Below, in pieces: positions 57,295-60,000 of a stretch of DNA of 60,000 bases. The position numbers and the translations under genes were made by a program. The stretch covers positions 22,272,184 through 22,332,183 of the forward strand of contig CAIIXF020000012.1 of NCBI GenBank assembly GCA_903813345.2. Reading direction: 5' to 3'. How positions within the stretch are numbered: the stretch's first letter is position 1; each line of letters begins with the position of its first letter. Source of the stretch: Owenia fusiformis (lineage: Eukaryota; Annelida; Polychaeta; Sabellida; Oweniidae). The notes under the pieces were generated by a model. It saw nothing but the letters and a program-made list of their open reading frames with translations, was not told the origin of the DNA and made no database searches.

Positions 57295-57494
57295 CAGGCC
57301 CGTAGCCAGGGGGGGGGGGTTCGGGGGGTTCGGGCGACCCCCCCCCCCCTGGCCAAAATTTCTTTCAAAATCATGCAGTTTTTCACCATTCTGACTATTT
57401 TTGAGTGATTTTTGGCCAAATTTGCCAAAGTGAACCCCCCTAGAATTTTTTGGAAAAGTGAACCCCCCCTTGGTAAATTCTGGTTACGGGCCTG
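57295..57494. mobile_element. MITE with CAGGCCCGTAGCCAGG ends, 5-bp duplication
   Basis: CAGGCCCGTAGCCAGG to GGTTACGGGCCTG, flanked by CTATT on both sides (57290-57294, 57495-57499). It contains AAAATCATGCAGTTTTTCAC, as do the copies at 25862 and 53615. Confidence 0.93.
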
Positions 57495-57499
57495 CTATT

Positions 57500-58507
57500 G
57501 AGTTCATTAAATTATTATTCCATAGATATCGCATTTAATCCTGTCAACACAATCGTGGTATTAATTGGCATGATATTTAATCAGAGAGACGGTTTAAAAG
57601 TTGTTGATTAATGATAAAGTATTAAGTATTAATGATTAAGTATTAGGAAAAATCCTAATTCAAAGTTTTTGTTCTCTCGCAATAGCAAACCCCTCGCCGG
57701 GCAAGCATTCTTTAAAAACGTGAAGTTGAGCAGTTTTGAAAATTGTCCATTTTGAACCATCGCCTTGTATATTTTTATAACTGCCCTTAAATCACGATAA
57801 CCGTGATTCCCGAAAGCTGAGATAACTATGGCACACAAATACTAGTAGCCGTTATGGAAAATAAAAACACCGAATTTTGAAATGGGTTAAAATGTCGCAG
57901 TCTTACGTTGCCTCCGTTAACAATGTAGCTTTAATATTAAGACATATTGATTTCAACTAATAAAGTGCCCACATTTTTCTTTCATGGAGCGCATTGAAGC
58001 AATCCAAAATTATAATAAAACCGCTAATAATCTAAATGGGCGCCCGTGTTTTTGCAAGCACGTTATAAATGCTAAAACTAAAATATATCTTTCAACTGCT
58101 GCACTGATCACTTCTGGTGACTTATTTTGAAAAATCATTTATATTTTTTCATTACAACTTTCAAATGTCAAAACTTAATTTATCAATACCCGCTTTTATT
58201 AAAACACTCAATATGTCTATGTCAACAAGATAGTGTCAACACGTTGTGTCAACACGTTGTGTCAACAACATGTAACCTAATGTAAACAAATTATACGCAA
58301 GAGCAGAGAAATGTATCATCCAGTATAATATGTTTTTCCCAGTTGAACCAGATGGAATATAACAGCTGATAACAGCTGATAACAAATTAAAACAAATTAT
58401 ACAAGTATCAGAGGAGAAACTCCAAAAAAGTCCGTATCATTCATTGTTATAATTATGTCTTATACATAAACCTATGATAACAGGTTAAAACGAATTAAAA
58501 CAACTGA
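57500..58507. other. No gene recognised
   Basis: A+T-rich, with a short duplication of ACACGTTGTGTCAAC at about 58236-58265 and AACAGCTGATAACAGCTGATAAC at 58360. Right part of the interrupting segment. Confidence 0.4.
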
Positions 58508-60000
58508 TATGTATGTTGGCTTATATAAGGTAAGTAAGATTCAACAAGTCATTGAATGGATATTGAGCAATCACAGGGTGGACAGTTGGGGAAGATGGGA
58601 CCTGTAAATACACCATAGCACTAACTTATCAGTTCAATTCATGGGACTGGGTTGGCTTATACAAGGTTAGTAATTCTAGATTAAACAAGTCATTGAATGG
58701 ATATTGAGCAATCACAGGGTGGACTGTTGGGGAAGATGGGACCTGTAAATACACCATAGCTCCAACTTATCAGTTCAATTCATGGGACTGGGTTGGCTTA
58801 TATAAGGTAAGTAAGATTCAACAAGTCATTGAATGGATATTGAGCAATCACAGGGTGGACAGTTGGGGAAGATGGGACCTGTAAATACACCATAGCTCCA
58901 ACTTATCAGTTCAATTCATGGGACTGGGTTGGCTTATATAAGGTAATTCTAGATTCAACAAGTCATTGAATGGATATTGAGCAATCACAGGGTGGACAGT
59001 TGGGGAAGATGGGACCTGTAAATACACCATAGCTCCAACTTATCAGTTCAATTCATGGGACTGGGTTGGCTTATATAAGGTAAGTAAGATTCAACAAGTC
59101 ATTGAATGGATATTGAGCAATCACAGGGTGGACAGTTGGGGAAGATGGGACCTGTAAATACACCATAGCACCAACTTATCAGTTCAATTCATGGGACTGG
59201 GTTGGCTTATATAAGGTAAGTAAGATTCAACAAGTCATTGAATGGATATTGAGCAATCACAGGGTGGACTACTGTTGGGGAAGATGGGACCTGTAAATAC
59301 ACCATAGCTCCAACTTATCAGTTCAATTCATGGGACTGGGTTGGCTTATATAAGGTAAGTAAGATTCAACAAGGCATTGAATGGATATTGAGCAATCACA
59401 GGGTGGACAGTTGGGGAAGATGGGACCTGTAAATACACTATATCACCAACTTATCAGTTCAATTCATGGGACTGGGTTGGCTTATATAAGGTAAGTAAGA
59501 TTCAACAAGGCATTGAATGGATATTGAGCAATCACAGGGTGGACAGTTGGGGAAGATGGGACCTGTAAATACACTATATCACCAACTTATCAGTTCAATT
59601 CATGGGACTGGGTTGGCTTATATAAGGTAAGTAAGATTCAACAAGTCATTGAATGGATATTGAGCAATCACAGGGTGGACTACTGTTGGGGAAGATGGGA
59701 CCTGTAAATACACCATAGCTCCAACTTATCAGTTCAATTCATGGGACTGGGTTGGCTTATATAAGGTAAGTAAGATTCAACAAGTCATTGAATGGATATT
59801 GAGCAATCACAGGGTGGACTACTGTTGGGGAAGATGGGACCTGTAAATACACCATAGCTCCAACTTATCAGTTCAATTCATGGGACTGGGTTGGCTTATA
59901 TAAGGTAATTCTAGATTCAATAAGTCATTGAATGGATATTGAGCAATCACAGGGTGGACAGTTTGGGAAGATGGGACCTGCAAATATACCATAGCAGCAA
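58508..60000 (+). repeat. 136-141-bp tandem array made from the SKICH exon and its donor
   Basis: Ten complete GGGACTGGGTTGGCTTATAT landmarks, at 58643, 58784, 58920, 59057, 59193, 59332, 59468, 59604, 59743 and 59882, give spacings of 136-141 bp, and the array continues past the window. Each unit holds about 100 bp of the SKICH exon (GWTVGEDGTCKYTIAPTYQF in one frame), its donor GTAAGT (GTAATT or GTTAGT in three units) and about 35 bp of intron. The exon's acceptor and first 40 bp are not included. Exonic changes are few. Confidence 0.95.

Larger units (their letters stand above)
50819..58512. mobile_element. 7.7-kb segment interrupting a tandem repeat unit
   Basis: The left junction (GGGACTGGGTTG then CACTATG) and right junction (TGATATGTAT then GTTGGCTTATATAAGG) split one repeat unit, with GTTG present on both sides. 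That is what an insertion with a 4-bp duplication would leave. No clear TIR, LTR or transposase was seen. Both ends are rich in TATAATAC, TGATAAC and AATTTGTTTTAA text, and CCAGTTTAA (50977) is inverted at 51108. It contains MITEs of its own. Confidence 0.55.

Overview
The window is nuclear DNA of a metazoan, most likely an aquatic invertebrate; the phylum cannot be fixed from the sequence. It is A+T-rich and has GT-AG spliced genes with short exons. Repeats are dense: satellite and minisatellite arrays, foldback elements, terminal-inverted-repeat (TIR) elements, a Tx1/L1-like LINE and a tRNA-headed SINE. No open reading frame longer than about 170 codons looks like an intact gene; the real genes emerge only when exons are joined across phase-matched introns.

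Three host genes can be read. (1) On the minus strand, 17966 down to 10301, lie ten coding exons of an ERCC6L/PICH-type SNF2 DNA translocase: N-terminal TPR-like segment, Walker A, DEGH box, and on to the CDHPRLL motif. Its helicase-C half is not in the window and must lie left of position 1, so the 717-bp satellite at 1-7272 is probably intronic. (2) On the plus strand, 32867-50691, lie nine exons of an INPP5K/INPP5J-type inositol polyphosphate 5-phosphatase, with an almost complete catalytic domain followed by the first SKICH exon. Its first exon and the rest of SKICH are missing. (3) Antisense and nested inside the last 5-phosphatase intron (50252 down to 47022) are the last three exons of a mucin-like single-pass membrane protein: Thr-rich stalk, transmembrane helix, and a cytoplasmic tail with four tyrosine motifs.

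Layout: 1-7272 perfect 717-bp satellite; 7273-8900 diverged relatives of it; 9009-10332 hairpin repeats and a 70-bp array; 10301-17966 ERCC6L; about 18-32.4 kb mostly transposon debris, with foldback elements at 19526-20358, 22192-23284 and 27033-27439; 32867-50691 the 5-phosphatase, whose introns carry a LINE with a nested TIR transposon, a 3.6-kb minisatellite, hairpin MITEs and the nested receptor; 50819-58512 a segment that interrupts a tandem repeat unit; 58513-60000 an array made from pieces of the SKICH exon.

The most unusual feature is that several tandem arrays are built across exon-intron boundaries: an ERCC6L donor (70 bp, 16 extra copies), an ERCC6L acceptor (80 bp, 8 extra copies) and the SKICH exon plus its donor (136-141 bp, at least 11 copies). 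Each array multiplies authentic splice-site sequence. A further donor is duplicated once at a LINE insertion. No rRNA, tRNA gene or CRISPR array was seen.
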